Below are positions 42,165 through 51,445 of a stretch of 64,000 bases of DNA, one piece after another (the first letter of the stretch is position 1; each line of letters starts with the position of its first letter). Source of the stretch: an uncultured Lachnospiraceae bacterium. Its GTDB lineage: Bacteria > Bacillota > Clostridia > Lachnospirales > Lachnospiraceae. The position numbers and the translations under genes are program-made. The notes beneath the pieces were generated by a model. That model saw only the letters and a program-made list of their open reading frames with translations, was not told the DNA's origin and did no database searches. Where the stretch lies: NCBI GenBank assembly GCA_910577655.1, contig CAJTOW010000001.1:6636-70635 (forward strand), in the 5' to 3' direction.

Positions 42165-43301
42165 ATGTTTGAATTGAAGCATGAAATGTTAAGAAAGCTG
42201 GCGAGGGAGTTTGCGGAAAGAGAGCTTGAGCCGATCGCCGCAGACGCAGAGAAGAATGGAGGATATCCGAAGGAACTGCAGAAAAAAGCTGCAGAATGCG
42301 GGTTCGGCGGAATCACGATTCCAAAAGAATACGGGGGTGCAGGCGGTGATTACAAATCCCTTGCCATTGTTGTTGAGGAATTCTGTAAGAAAGATGCGGC
42401 TGCCTCCTCCATGCTGATGAGCAATTCCTTGTCAGGTGCTCCGTATCTGTACTACGGAACCGAAGAGCAGAAGCAGAAATATTTAAAACCCATGGTGCTG
42501 GGCGAGACAATCGGTGCGTTCGCACTGACAGAGCCGGGAGCAGGTTCCGATTCCGCGGCGACCCAGACTACATGCTTGTGGGACGAGGAGCAGGGATGTT
42601 ATATCCTGAACGGACGGAAATGCTTCATTACCATGGGGCCGGTCTGTGATTACGCGGTGGTATTCGCAAAATCAGATCTGCAGGCAAAAGGAACCCGGGG
42701 AATCAGCGCATTTATCGTGGAAGCGGGCTGGGAAGGCTTTTCCCGGGGCAAGGCGGAGGAGAAGATGGGAATGCATGCTTCCGTCACCTCGGACCTGATC
42801 TTCAACAACGTAAAGGTTCCGAAGGAAAACCTCCTGGGGGAGGAAGGACAAGGTTTTAAGATCGCGATGGGAATCCTGGACGCCGGACGAGTGACGGTAG
42901 CAGCTCAGGGGCTTGGCATCGCAGCCGGATGTCTGGATCTGGCAGTCCGGTACTCTAAGGAGCGTGTCCAGTTCGGCAGGCCGATCTGCAAGCTGCAGGA
43001 TGTGGCATTTAAGCTGGCCGATATGGCAACCGAGGTGCAGGCTGCAAGGCTGCTTGTTTATGATGTGGCTGACAAGCTGGATAAGCACGAGAAGGTAACC
43101 ATGCAGGCAGCCATGGCAAAATATAAGGCAGGCGAGACCTGCAATACCGTTGCCTACAAAGCGCTCCAGATTCACGGCGGATACGGTTACATGCAGGACT
43201 ATGCAATTGAGCGGATGACAAGGGCAGCAAGACTTGTTTCGATTTATGAGGGAACTTCAGAGATCCAGAAGCTGGTTATTTCTGGTAATTTGCTGAAATA
43301 G
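42165..43301 (+). CDS. acyl-CoA dehydrogenase
   Basis: A 378-residue FAD enzyme. FALTEPGAGSDSAATQT binds flavin, and the catalytic Glu is E362 in SIYEGTSEIQ. It ends LVISGNLLK. I chose ATG 42165 since the earlier ATG at 42150 overlaps the AGGAGG ribosome site. Together with the EtfB and ferredoxin-EtfA genes that follow, it resembles bifurcating enoyl-CoA reductases (for example caffeyl-CoA or butyryl-CoA dehydrogenase-Etf), so it probably works in the reducing direction. Confidence 0.92.
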   Translation: MFELKHEMLRKLAREFAERELEPIAADAEKNGGYPKELQKKAAECGFGGITIPKEYGGAGGDYKSLAIVVEEFCKKDAAASSMLMSNSLSGAPYLYYGTEEQKQKYLKPMVLGETIGAFALTEPGAGSDSAATQTTCLWDEEQGCYILNGRKCFITMGPVCDYAVVFAKSDLQAKGTRGISAFIVEAGWEGFSRGKAEEKMGMHASVTSDLIFNNVKVPKENLLGEEGQGFKIAMGILDAGRVTVAAQGLGIAAGCLDLAVRYSKERVQFGRPICKLQDVAFKLADMATEVQAARLLVYDVADKLDKHEKVTMQAAMAKYKAGETCNTVAYKALQIHGGYGYMQDYAIERMTRAARLVSIYEGTSEIQKLVISGNLLK

Positions 43302-43313
43302 TGGAGGTAAAGG

Positions 43314-44102
43314 ATGAAAATATTAGTTTGTGTCAAACAGGTTCCGAATACGAATGAGGTAAAGATTAATCCCAAGACGGGAACATTGATCCGGGATGGT
43401 GTGGAAAGTATCTTAAATCCCGATGATGACAATGCACTGGAGGCAGCCCTTCAGATCAAGGATGCCAATGAGGGAACTACCGTAACCGTGATTTCCATGG
43501 GACCGCCCCAGGCAGCGGAAGCCCTGCGGGAATGTCTGGCAAAGGGCGCGGATGACGCGGTTCTCTTAAGCAGCCGTGCATTTGGCGGAGCAGACACCTG
43601 GGCAACTTCCAACACCATTGCCGGGGCCATCAAAAAGATCGCGGATTATGACCTGATCTTTGCGGGACGTCAGGCAATTGACGGTGATACGGCACAAGTG
43701 GGACCCCAGATTGCAGAGCGGCTGGGCATCCCCCAGGTGACCTATGTGGAAGAAATCCTGAAGTGTGAAGGCGGCAGACTGACCGTAAAGAGACAACTGG
43801 AGGATGGGTATGAGATCATTGAGATACCGACTCCCTGCCTTCTGACCGCGGTAAAGGAACTGAACACCCCGCGCTATATGTCGGTAAAGGGAATCTATGA
43901 GGCGTGCGGAAAGGAAATTACAGTCTGGAATGAACATGACATTGTAGTAAAGCCTGATGAAATAGGCATTAATGCATCTCCAACAAAGGTATTCCGTTCT
44001 TTCACTCCAGAACCCAAGGGAAAGGGAATGCTCATCCAGGGGACACCCAGGGAGGCTGCAGCAAAAGTAATAGAGGAATTAGAGAAGAAGCATATTTTGT
44101 AG
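43314..44102 (+). CDS. etfB: electron transfer flavoprotein beta subunit
   Basis: A 262-residue EtfB: ILVCVKQVPNTNEVKINPK at the start, GVESILNPDDDNALEAAL, the AGRQAIDGDTAQVGPQIAE loop and the C-terminal recognition part. In bifurcating Etfs this subunit holds the FAD that splits electrons from NADH. It is 11 bases before the alpha subunit. Confidence 0.95.
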   Translation: MKILVCVKQVPNTNEVKINPKTGTLIRDGVESILNPDDDNALEAALQIKDANEGTTVTVISMGPPQAAEALRECLAKGADDAVLLSSRAFGGADTWATSNTIAGAIKKIADYDLIFAGRQAIDGDTAQVGPQIAERLGIPQVTYVEEILKCEGGRLTVKRQLEDGYEIIEIPTPCLLTAVKELNTPRYMSVKGIYEACGKEITVWNEHDIVVKPDEIGINASPTKVFRSFTPEPKGKGMLIQGTPREAAAKVIEELEKKHIL

Positions 44103-44112
44103 GAGGTAAGGT

Positions 44113-45291
44113 ATGGCTGTACTGATCAGTAAGGAGAAATGTAAAGGATGTTCACTTTGCGTGAAGGCGTGTCCGTTTGCCGCCATTGACATGGTGGAGA
44201 AAAAGGCTGTTATCAATGATAAATGTACCATGTGCGGTACATGTGTGGAGGCATGTAAGTTCGGTGCCATCATAAAGGAAGAGGAGACGAAGGAAAAGGA
44301 TCTGTCCTCCTATAAGGATGTCTGGGTATTTGCAGAGCAGAGGGCAGGGGTAATCACCCCAGTGGTATTCGAACTGCTGGGCAAAGGCCGTGACCTGGCT
44401 GCCGGTATCGGGGGCGTCAGTCTCTGTGCCATTCTGCTGGGGGAGAATCTGGAGGATATGACAAGGCAGCTTTTTGAGGCAGGCGCAGACATCGTATATA
44501 CTGCTGAGAGCAGCCTTCTGGCAAATTATACATCCGACGGATATACAAAAGTGATTTCCGAAGCCATCAATGAGTTTAAGCCGGAGATCGTTCTCTACGG
44601 CGCAACCCATATTGGCCGTGACCTGGCTCCAAGAATCGCTGCCAGGGTAAATACGGGTCTTACGGCTGACTGCACAAAGCTGGAGATCGATCCGGAAACC
44701 AAAGGAATCCTGCAGACAAGACCTGCATTCGGCGGCAATCTGATGGCTACGATCAAATGTCCGGACCATAGGCCCCAGATGTCAACCGTAAGACCCGGCG
44801 TCATGGACAAAGCGCCGGTGGAAGCGGGACGGACAGGAAAGGTGGTTCCCGTGACCCTGAATCTGCAGGAATCCGATATCCGCACAAAAGTTCTTGAGAT
44901 TGTAAAGACCGCAAAGGATATGGTTTCCCTGACGGATGCCGAGATCATCGTATCCGGCGGAGCCGGTCTGGGAGACGCTTCGGGATTCGATCTGATCCGC
45001 AGGTTCGCAGACAAAGTCGGCGGAGTAGTAGGCGCATCCCGCGCGGCGGTTGATTCCGGATGGATCGACCATTCCCATCAGGTGGGGCAGACCGGTACAA
45101 CTGTGAAGCCGAAAATCTATATTGCCTGCGGTATCTCCGGTGCGATTCAGCATCTGGCAGGAATGCAGACCTCGGATGTGATCATTGCCGTCAATAAGAA
45201 TCCTCTGGCACCTATCTTTGATGTGGCTGATTATGGGATTGTGGGGGATCTGTATAAGGTGATTCCGGAATTGATGGAAGCCTGGAAGTAA
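44113..45291 (+). CDS. etfA: electron transfer flavoprotein alpha subunit with N-terminal ferredoxin domain
   Basis: A 392-residue EtfA carrying an extra two-cluster ferredoxin domain: C10-C13-C16-C20 and C38-C41-C44-C48. Then come the normal alpha domains with the FAD motif [15 protein letters not shown] and [23 protein letters not shown]. EtfA with a fused ferredoxin occurs in CarE of the Acetobacterium caffeyl-CoA reductase complex and in other bifurcating complexes. It implies reduced ferredoxin as a co-product. Confidence 0.95.
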   Translation: MAVLISKEKCKGCSLCVKACPFAAIDMVEKKAVINDKCTMCGTCVEACKFGAIIKEEETKEKDLSSYKDVWVFAEQRAGVITPVVFELLGKGRDLAAGIGGVSLCAILLGENLEDMTRQLFEAGADIVYTAESSLLANYTSDGYTKVISEAINEFKPEIVLYGATHIGRDLAPRIAARVNTGLTADCTKLEIDPETKGILQTRPAFGGNLMATIKCPDHRPQMSTVRPGVMDKAPVEAGRTGKVVPVTLNLQESDIRTKVLEIVKTAKDMVSLTDAEIIVSGGAGLGDASGFDLIRRFADKVGGVVGASRAAVDSGWIDHSHQVGQTGTTVKPKIYIACGISGAIQHLAGMQTSDVIIAVNKNPLAPIFDVADYGIVGDLYKVIPELMEAWK

Positions 45292-45408
45292 ACCTGTAAA
45301 TATTCACGTGTCCGGCAGGGGACGCGCCGTCAGCCAATGAAAGTCTGGTGGGCGCATTAAACCCCTGAAAGCTATAAAAATTTTATACAATTAAGAAGGA
45401 GGAGCATT

Positions 45409-46242
45409 ATGCCAAAGAGACTGGATGGAAAGGTAGCGCTGGTGACAGGAGCAGCAAGAGGACTGGGACGTGCCTATGCCCTGCGTCTTGCAGAGCTGGG
45501 AGCGGATGTGGGGGTCATTGATATCGACCTGAAATCCTATAAAGACTTTGAAGGGGAAGCCAGCCTGCTGACTGCGGAGACCACCATGGATGAGTGCCGC
45601 GCCCTTGGAGTGAAGTCTGCCGGTGCTGAGGCGGATATCACAAAGAGAGAGGAAGTATTTGCAGCTGTGGCACAGATTGAGAAAGAGCTGGGCCCCATCG
45701 ACATTGTAGTCTGCAATGCAGGCGGTGGGATGGGCGCTCCTGATGGGAACAAGGCCAGCCAGCTGAACTGGGAACAGTTCTATGCAGTGACAGAGAGAAA
45801 CTATTATGGTACTGTATATACATGCAATGCAGTCGTTCCCGGCATGAAGGAGAGAGGGTACGGGAAGGTAGTCAATGTAATATCCGTAGGCGGGCTGGTG
45901 GCCAACAGTGACGGAAGCTATGCCCACTATGCATCCTCCAAAGCTGCCATTGCACAGTATACCAGACTTCTGGCCCAGGAGGTAGGGCGCTACAATGTGA
46001 CGGCCAACTGTATCGCCCCCGGCTTTATCGCCACTGGACGTCTGGTTGAAAATTATAAGAAGGCTGGTGAGGGAACTTTCCTGCGCAATGTGGCAATGAA
46101 GCGGTTCGGAACCGTGGAAGACTGCGCCAATGTAATCGAGTTTCTTGCAACCGATCTTTCTTCTTATGTGAACGGGGCGATCATTGAGGTCACCGGCGGT
46201 ACCGTAGGCAGAATGATCATGAATGAACCGGCAGAGTGTTAA
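45409..46242 (+). CDS. SDR family oxidoreductase (BaiA-like)
   Basis: A 277-residue SDR: TGAARGLG (13-20), CNAGGGMG, VISVGG and YASSK, with APGFIATGRL. It has an insert of about 25 residues after the second beta strand (DLKSYKDFEGEASLLTAET) that lengthens the cofactor pocket. It probably oxidises a hydroxyl to a keto group. A 117-base gap separates it from etfA; the gap contains a small hairpin but no convincing promoter. Confidence 0.88.
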   Translation: MPKRLDGKVALVTGAARGLGRAYALRLAELGADVGVIDIDLKSYKDFEGEASLLTAETTMDECRALGVKSAGAEADITKREEVFAAVAQIEKELGPIDIVVCNAGGGMGAPDGNKASQLNWEQFYAVTERNYYGTVYTCNAVVPGMKERGYGKVVNVISVGGLVANSDGSYAHYASSKAAIAQYTRLLAQEVGRYNVTANCIAPGFIATGRLVENYKKAGEGTFLRNVAMKRFGTVEDCANVIEFLATDLSSYVNGAIIEVTGGTVGRMIMNEPAEC

Positions 46243-46262
46243 GTAGCTGTCGGGAAATTCCC

Positions 46263-46290
46263 GGAGCGTGTCCATTTTCAGACACGCTCC
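46263..46290. repeat. intra-operon hairpin
   Basis: GGAGCGTGTC and GACACGCTCC form a perfect 10-base stem with an 8-base loop, resembling the MITE end (TTTTCAGACAC). There is no T-run. Just downstream, TTGGACATTGAATTGTT resembles a weak sigma-54 site but lacks the invariant C of the -12 box. Confidence 0.6.
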
Positions 46291-46338
46291 AACTTGGACA
46301 TTGAATTGTTAATAATATAACAAAAAGGAGAGCGCTAT

Positions 46339-47628
46339 ATGAATCGTTGGGAAAAATTGGAGAAAAAGCCAGCACCATTGTTAACAAAAGAATTCGGTCC
46401 CTTAAGCGGGATCCGGGTATTGCTAAATGGTTCTGTGGTTGCAGCCCCCTTTGCAGCTACTATGTTAAGTGATTTTGGTGCAGAGGTCATTGCCCTGGAA
46501 AGACCAAAGGTAGGCGGAGATTCCGCAAGACACCAGCAGCCCCAGATCCGGGACGGAGAGAAGCACATAAGCGGCTCCTGGATGCAGAATGCCCGCAACA
46601 AACTGAGCTTTTCCCTGGAGACCAACTTAAAGAAGGTCCCGGAGTCAAAGGAGATATTCCTTTCCCTGATCAAAAACTGTGATGTGTGGATTGAGAATAT
46701 GGTATGGATCGACAAGCTGGGCATCACGGACGAGATGCTTCTGGAGGTGAATCCAAGGCTGGTGATCTGCCATGTAAGTGGCTTTGGAACCCCGAAGTTC
46801 GGCGGCCAGGAGCGGTACTTAAACCGGGCCTGCTATGATCCGCTGGCTCAGGCAGAGTCCGGCTGGTGCCTGCTGCAGGGCTTCCCGGACAAGCCGCCTT
46901 ACTATGCTCAGCAGTATATCGGTGACTATTTATCTGGTCTGTTTGCGGTCAATGGCATTCTGATGGCCCTGCGTCATGTGGACCAGACCGGCAGGGGCCA
47001 GGTGATTGATTCCACACTGTGTGAAAGCTATATGAGAGTCATGGATGACAACTTCACCTTATGGGGCGAGGCCGGTATCCAGAAGCAGAGACAGGGAATC
47101 AAGCAGCGCACCTACCAGCCCGCCGGCATTTTCCCGACCAGGGACGGAAAGTTCATCAATCTGGGTGCTTACGGAAAGGGTGCGTACGAGAAGGTCATGA
47201 AGGGCTTTGGTTTTGATCTTGAGAAGTATTCCTATGAGGCAGCAGGCGGAAGCGAACAGGCTCTGGAAAGTGATCTGGGCAAGGAGCTGGATCAGATGTT
47301 TGCCGATTACTTCATGGAGCATACTGCCCAGGAGGCCATTGATATCCTGATTGACAACCGGATCGGTGCAGCCGTGATCAAGAATTGTGATGATGTTATG
47401 AAGGAAGAGCACTGGAAGGAAAGAGGAGACTGGGTATCCTACGAGGACCAGACTCTGGAGAAGACGGTCACAGCCTTTGGATTTGCTCCCAAGCTGTCGG
47501 AGACTCCAGGTGAAGTATGGAGGGGTGCTCCAAAGCTCGGTCAGGATACCGAGATGATCATGGAGAAGCTGCTGGATTATACACCGGAGGAAATTGCGGC
47601 GCTGAAAGGCAAAGGCGTTATCGATTAA
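46339..47628 (+). CDS. family III CoA-transferase (CaiB/BaiF type)
   Basis: Moves CoA between acyl-CoA thioesters. The 429-residue protein has FGPLSGIRVLLNG, FAATMLSDFGAEVI, CHVSGFG, YDPLAQAESGW and the catalytic Asp D196 in YIGDYLSG, with the C-terminal VWRGAPKLGQDTE found in CaiB and BaiF. Within this operon it probably transfers CoA from product to incoming acid, saving ATP, after the ligase has primed the cycle. Confidence 0.92.
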   Translation: MNRWEKLEKKPAPLLTKEFGPLSGIRVLLNGSVVAAPFAATMLSDFGAEVIALERPKVGGDSARHQQPQIRDGEKHISGSWMQNARNKLSFSLETNLKKVPESKEIFLSLIKNCDVWIENMVWIDKLGITDEMLLEVNPRLVICHVSGFGTPKFGGQERYLNRACYDPLAQAESGWCLLQGFPDKPPYYAQQYIGDYLSGLFAVNGILMALRHVDQTGRGQVIDSTLCESYMRVMDDNFTLWGEAGIQKQRQGIKQRTYQPAGIFPTRDGKFINLGAYGKGAYEKVMKGFGFDLEKYSYEAAGGSEQALESDLGKELDQMFADYFMEHTAQEAIDILIDNRIGAAVIKNCDDVMKEEHWKERGDWVSYEDQTLEKTVTAFGFAPKLSETPGEVWRGAPKLGQDTEMIMEKLLDYTPEEIAALKGKGVID

Positions 47629-47700
47629 ATGTAACCGTCTGGCAGGTACTGCTGGTGTTTCGGACTATGCAGTGGTTTTGATTGTCAGGGACCGCAGCCG

Positions 47701-47730
47701 GTAATAGTCCGGGGGTATCCGGACTATTAC
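47701..47730. repeat. dispersed inverted-repeat element inside the operon
   Basis: GTAATAGTCC and GGACTATTAC are perfect arms around GGGGGTATCC, with compensatory changes relative to the consensus. It lies between the CoA-transferase and ligase genes. Confidence 0.8.
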
Positions 47731-47811
47731 GGCGGCTGTACAGAGGTGCCAGAACGGCTGCGGTCAGGCAGAATGTACTGCGGGGAGTTACGGCAGGGAT
47801 AGGAGAATACC

Positions 47812-49308
47812 ATGAATTCAGACCTGAAAATGTGTAGTGAAGCGAAGCAGATGTTTTTTGAAAATACATTCTGCCAGATTTTTCATAAAACAGCTATGGA
47901 ATACCCTGATAAGATTGCTGTGGAAAGTGAGTCCCGCTCAATAAGCTATAAAGAATTGGATGAATACAGTAATTTTCTGGCGAGTCTCCTGGTTGGGCAG
48001 GGTGTACAGCGGGAAGAGATTGTAGCCATCCGGTCAGGAAGGGAGCCCGAGACAGTCATAGGGATACTGGCTGTCTTAAAAGCCGGGGCGGCTTATATCT
48101 ACATAGACGAAAGCTATCCGGAAGTTAGGCGGGAGCTTATGCAGCAGGAATGCCAGTTCCGGATTACACTTACAAAGGAGTATCTGGACAGTCTTGCCTG
48201 GGAAAGAAAGACGAAGTTTTTTGACCGCTCCAGAAGGGAAGACCTGGCGGTGATGATCTATACCTCAGGTTCCACCTCCACGCCCAAGGGTGTGATGCTG
48301 GAGCACCGGAATATCATGGCTTCCATCAGTAATCTGGACCGGCTTGCGCTGGACAGGGATGACAAGTTCTGTGCATTTGCAAGCTTTGGGTTCGTGGCTT
48401 CTGTGTATGATGTGTTCAGCACCCTGCTGGTAGGCGGGACCCTGGTTATCATGCCGGAATACAGGAGAAGAAACATTGGCCTGATCACGGAATTCTACAA
48501 AGAGAAAAAGGTTACGGTCACCTTCCTGCCTCCGCACATGGCTATGAAACTGATGCAGTATGACGATCCCAGCCTTAAGCTGCGGCTGCTCCTTGTGGGC
48601 AGTGAACCCGTCAGAAACCTGCAGCCGAAAAATTACCGTATCATCAATACCTATGCTGCCTCTGAGATGTGCGGTGTGATAACCGTATATGAGATTGCAA
48701 GCAGTGAGAAAACCTATCCCATCGGCACACTTAATCCCACCATAAAGGGATATATCGTGGACGAGAAAGGAAATCTGGCAGAACCGGGAGAGGAAGGAGA
48801 GCTGTGGCTGTCCGGTCCGCAGGTCTGCCGGGGATACTATAAGCGTCCGGATGCAACCGGAGCCCAGTTTATGAAAAATCCTTTTTCCATTGAGAAGGGA
48901 TATGAGCGTGTATTTAAAACAAGAGATATTGTCTGTCTGATGGATGACGGGAATCTGAAATACATAAGCAGAAAGGACAACATGTTTAAGATCAGGGGCT
49001 TCCGTGTCGAAGCAGGGGCTGTGGAAGCAGCCATTTTAAAATGCAGTCCGGTCAAGGAGGTTGTGGTAAAGGCTTTTGAGGACGATGGGGGATGCAACAT
49101 TCTGTGCGGTTACTTTGCTGCCGACGAGAAAATTGATGTAAAAGAATTAAAAAGCAGGCTCAAAAATATCATTCCCTACTATATGGTACCAACTGCTCTG
49201 TTCCAGGTAGAACGTTTTCCGAGAAATGCAAACAACAAGATTGACCGGCAGGCATTGAAGGCCCCAGCGGAATTAAATGACCATAAGCGCCTGGAAGAGC
49301 TGTATTAA
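47812..49308 (+). CDS. AMP-forming carboxylate-CoA ligase with NRPS-like adenylation domain
   Basis: A 498-residue stand-alone adenylation protein. Motifs: IYTSGSTSTPKGVMLEH (A3), NTYAASEMCG (A5), GELWLSGPQVCRGYY (A6/7), FKIRGFRVEAGAVE (A8) and NKIDRQAL (A10 Lys). The overall style is closer to peptide-synthetase adenylation domains than to fatty-acid ligases. At the place where amino-acid-activating domains have the Asp that binds the alpha-amino group, the sequence is FGFVASVYD with Val, so an ordinary amino acid is unlikely. It probably activates a carboxylic acid substrate of the pathway. AGGAGA precedes the ATG. Confidence 0.85.
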   Translation: MNSDLKMCSEAKQMFFENTFCQIFHKTAMEYPDKIAVESESRSISYKELDEYSNFLASLLVGQGVQREEIVAIRSGREPETVIGILAVLKAGAAYIYIDESYPEVRRELMQQECQFRITLTKEYLDSLAWERKTKFFDRSRREDLAVMIYTSGSTSTPKGVMLEHRNIMASISNLDRLALDRDDKFCAFASFGFVASVYDVFSTLLVGGTLVIMPEYRRRNIGLITEFYKEKKVTVTFLPPHMAMKLMQYDDPSLKLRLLLVGSEPVRNLQPKNYRIINTYAASEMCGVITVYEIASSEKTYPIGTLNPTIKGYIVDEKGNLAEPGEEGELWLSGPQVCRGYYKRPDATGAQFMKNPFSIEKGYERVFKTRDIVCLMDDGNLKYISRKDNMFKIRGFRVEAGAVEAAILKCSPVKEVVVKAFEDDGGCNILCGYFAADEKIDVKELKSRLKNIIPYYMVPTALFQVERFPRNANNKIDRQALKAPAELNDHKRLEELY

Positions 49309-49309
49309 T

Positions 49310-49341
49310 GCAGCAGTCCAGATACCCCTTGAAGTGTTATG
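49310..49341. repeat. degenerate dispersed repeat with local duplication
   Basis: GCAGCAGTCCAGATACCCC...GTGTTAT is a decayed family copy. TGTATTAATGCAGCAG occurs at 49301-49316, crossing the ligase stop codon, and again at 49340-49355. Confidence 0.6.
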
Positions 49342-49464
49342 TATTAATGCAGCAGCCAGGGCTGTTTGAATGTTGTGTATGAATCATATACTTGCGGAAT
49401 CTCACGGCATATGGTTCTGTGGGACTCCAAAAGCTATCAGTGACAGATATGAGGAGGGATTATC

Positions 49465-50433
49465 ATGGGAAAGACAAGGATCAATCACATTCTGGTTGTA
49501 GGAGCCGGCGTTATGGGCTGCGGGATTGCCCAGGTTTTTGCGGCAAACGGCTATAAGACGATTATGGCTGATTTAAAGGAGGAATTCCTTGAGACTGCCA
49601 TGAAACGCATTGTGGGGAATATTGAAGGCATGGTTGAGGAAGGTCTGGCGGACAAAACATATGGTGAGGCGGTCAAAGCAAACCTGAGCACCCTGCTGAA
49701 CAGCCGGATTCCTGAAGTCGCGGCACAGTTTGACCTGGTGGTCGAGGTAATCTTTGAGAATAAGGAGGCAAAACGTGATCTGTACAAGATCCTTTCCGAC
49801 AACTGCCGTGAGGATTGTATCTTTGCCAGCAACACCTCCGGGATGGATGTATTCGGCGTGACGGCAGATGTTCTGAAGAATCCGGAACGCCTGGTCATCA
49901 CACACTGGTTCAATCCGCCCCATCTGATGAAGATCATTGAAGTGGTAAAGGGACCAGATACCTCGGACGAGACGGCCCAGGCCATGCGTGAGCTTCTGGA
50001 GGCATGTGGAAAGAAGCCTTCTGTACTGAATAAGTTCATGCCTGGTTTTATTGTCAACAGAATGGCGACCGTGATCTGCCGTGAGCTTTACTATATGATC
50101 GATCAGGGCTGGGTATCGCCCCAGGACGCAGAAAATGCTCTGAAATATACGGACGGCCTCCGCTGGAGTTTTGAAGGCCCGCTGGAGCTGTGGGATTTTG
50201 TGGGACTCCAGATCCCGGTGGCAGTGGCTGCGGACGTGCTTCCGACACTCTGTAACAGCACAGACAAGATCCCCCACGCCGACCAGCTGATCGCTGAAGG
50301 AAAAACAGGCGTACGGGCAGGAGAAGGCATGCTTGGCAAATATCCGGCTGATGTGGATGCATACATCAAAAAGAGAAACAAGCGGATTGTGGCTATGTAT
50401 AAGATGATGAACCAGTTTGAGGAAGAACAGTGA
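49465..50433 (+). CDS. 3-hydroxyacyl-CoA dehydrogenase family protein
   Basis: A 322-residue NAD-dependent dehydrogenase: VVGAGVMGCGIAQVFA for NAD, ASNTSGM, THWFNPPHLMKIIEVVKG with the His-Glu catalytic pair, and PGFIVNRM. The last third (C-terminal 3HCDH domain) contains FEGPLELWDFVGL. It can oxidise a 3-hydroxyacyl-CoA after hydration of an enoyl-CoA, though no crotonase-type hydratase gene is in the window. GGAGGG precedes the ATG. Confidence 0.9.
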   Translation: MGKTRINHILVVGAGVMGCGIAQVFAANGYKTIMADLKEEFLETAMKRIVGNIEGMVEEGLADKTYGEAVKANLSTLLNSRIPEVAAQFDLVVEVIFENKEAKRDLYKILSDNCREDCIFASNTSGMDVFGVTADVLKNPERLVITHWFNPPHLMKIIEVVKGPDTSDETAQAMRELLEACGKKPSVLNKFMPGFIVNRMATVICRELYYMIDQGWVSPQDAENALKYTDGLRWSFEGPLELWDFVGLQIPVAVAADVLPTLCNSTDKIPHADQLIAEGKTGVRAGEGMLGKYPADVDAYIKKRNKRIVAMYKMMNQFEEEQ

Positions 50434-50438
50434 TTTTT

Positions 50439-50482
50439 GGGAAAGCAGGATCCGGCTTTTTGACCAGCCTGGTCCTGCTTTC
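50439..50482 (+). repeat. hairpin between the dehydrogenase and NfnA-like genes
   Basis: GGAAAGCAGGA and TCCTGCTTTCC form a perfect 11-base stem with inner ACCAG/CTGGT. It ends 27 bases before the next start codon. It may be a processing or attenuation structure rather than a terminator, as no T-run follows. Confidence 0.55.
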
Positions 50483-50509
50483 CACATTTTGTATGGAGGT
50501 ACAAGAAAC

Positions 50510-51391
50510 ATGTACAAAATATTAAAGGCCAAAAAGCTGGCAGAAAAGATTTTCCTGATGGATGTGGAAGCACCACGTGTGGCCAGATCCTGCCAGCCAG
50601 GTGAATTTGTGATTGTGAAGATGGATGAGAAAGGGGAGCGGATTCCGCTGACCATCTGTGATTATGACAGGGAGAAGGGGACAGTGACCATTGTCTTCCA
50701 GATTGTCGGGGCATCCACCCGGCGGATGGCAGGACTTAATGAAGGGGATGCGTTCCAGGATTTTGTGGGCCCCCTGGGGCAGGCTTCCGAATTTGTGAAG
50801 GAGGATCCGACAGAGGTTAAGGGGCGCAGGTATCTGTTTGTTGCCGGCGGTGTGGGTACAGCTCCGGTATATCCCCAGGTAAAATGGATGAAAGAGCACG
50901 GGATTGCAGTGGATGTGATCGTGGGTGCCAAGAACAAAGAGCTTCTGATCCTTGAGGATGAGATGAGGGAGGCAGCAGGCAATCTTTATGTTACTACAGA
51001 TGACGGGTCCTATGGCCGCAAGGGCATGGTGACCGAGGTGATCAGAGACCTGATACAGAACCAGGGTATCCGGTATGATATCTGTGTGGCCATCGGCCCC
51101 ATGATCATGATGAAGTTCGTGTGCCTTCTGACGAAGGAGCTGGGACTTAAGACCATTGTCAGCATGAATCCCATTATGGTAGACGGCACCGGTATGTGCG
51201 GCGCCTGCCGCCTGAGTGTAGGCGGGGAGGTGAAGTTCGCCTGTGTGGACGGACCGGAGTTTGACGGACATCTGGTGAACTTTGATGAAGCGATGAAGAG
51301 ACAGCAGATTTATAGGACAGAGGAAGGGCGCGCCATGCTGAAAGCGCAGGAAGGCGATACCCATCACGGCGGCTGCGGACAATGCGGGTGA
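50510..51391 (+). CDS. NfnA-like FAD/NAD-binding ferredoxin:NADP oxidoreductase subunit
   Basis: A 293-residue flavoprotein of the dihydroorotate-dehydrogenase electron-transfer/NfnA family. It has an FAD barrel with GEFVIVKMDEKGERIPLTI, the NAD domain starting FVAGGVGTAPVYPQVKWM, and a C-terminal four-cysteine [2Fe-2S] motif with CGACR and C residues at the end of the protein. ATG 50510 follows GGAGG. The gene after it encodes the partner subunit; together they resemble NADH-dependent reduced ferredoxin:NADP+ oxidoreductase. Confidence 0.85.
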   Translation: MYKILKAKKLAEKIFLMDVEAPRVARSCQPGEFVIVKMDEKGERIPLTICDYDREKGTVTIVFQIVGASTRRMAGLNEGDAFQDFVGPLGQASEFVKEDPTEVKGRRYLFVAGGVGTAPVYPQVKWMKEHGIAVDVIVGAKNKELLILEDEMREAAGNLYVTTDDGSYGRKGMVTEVIRDLIQNQGIRYDICVAIGPMIMMKFVCLLTKELGLKTIVSMNPIMVDGTGMCGACRLSVGGEVKFACVDGPEFDGHLVNFDEAMKRQQIYRTEEGRAMLKAQEGDTHHGGCGQCG

Positions 51392-51445
51392 CGCTTTTTA
51401 TGTGTGCCAAAGTAACCTGAAATTTCATAGGAGGATAACAATCAA

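Noticed and set aside
46295..46312. A sixth sigma-54 promoter before the CoA-transferase gene
   Set aside because: TTGGACATTGAATTGTT has the spacing but lacks the invariant C of the -12 GC pair and the GCA of the -24 box; read-through from the main promoter explains expression.
49573..50655. Minus-strand frame of 360 codons opposite the 3-hydroxyacyl-CoA dehydrogenase
   Set aside because: Antisense to a conserved gene, with a low-complexity product and no start signal.
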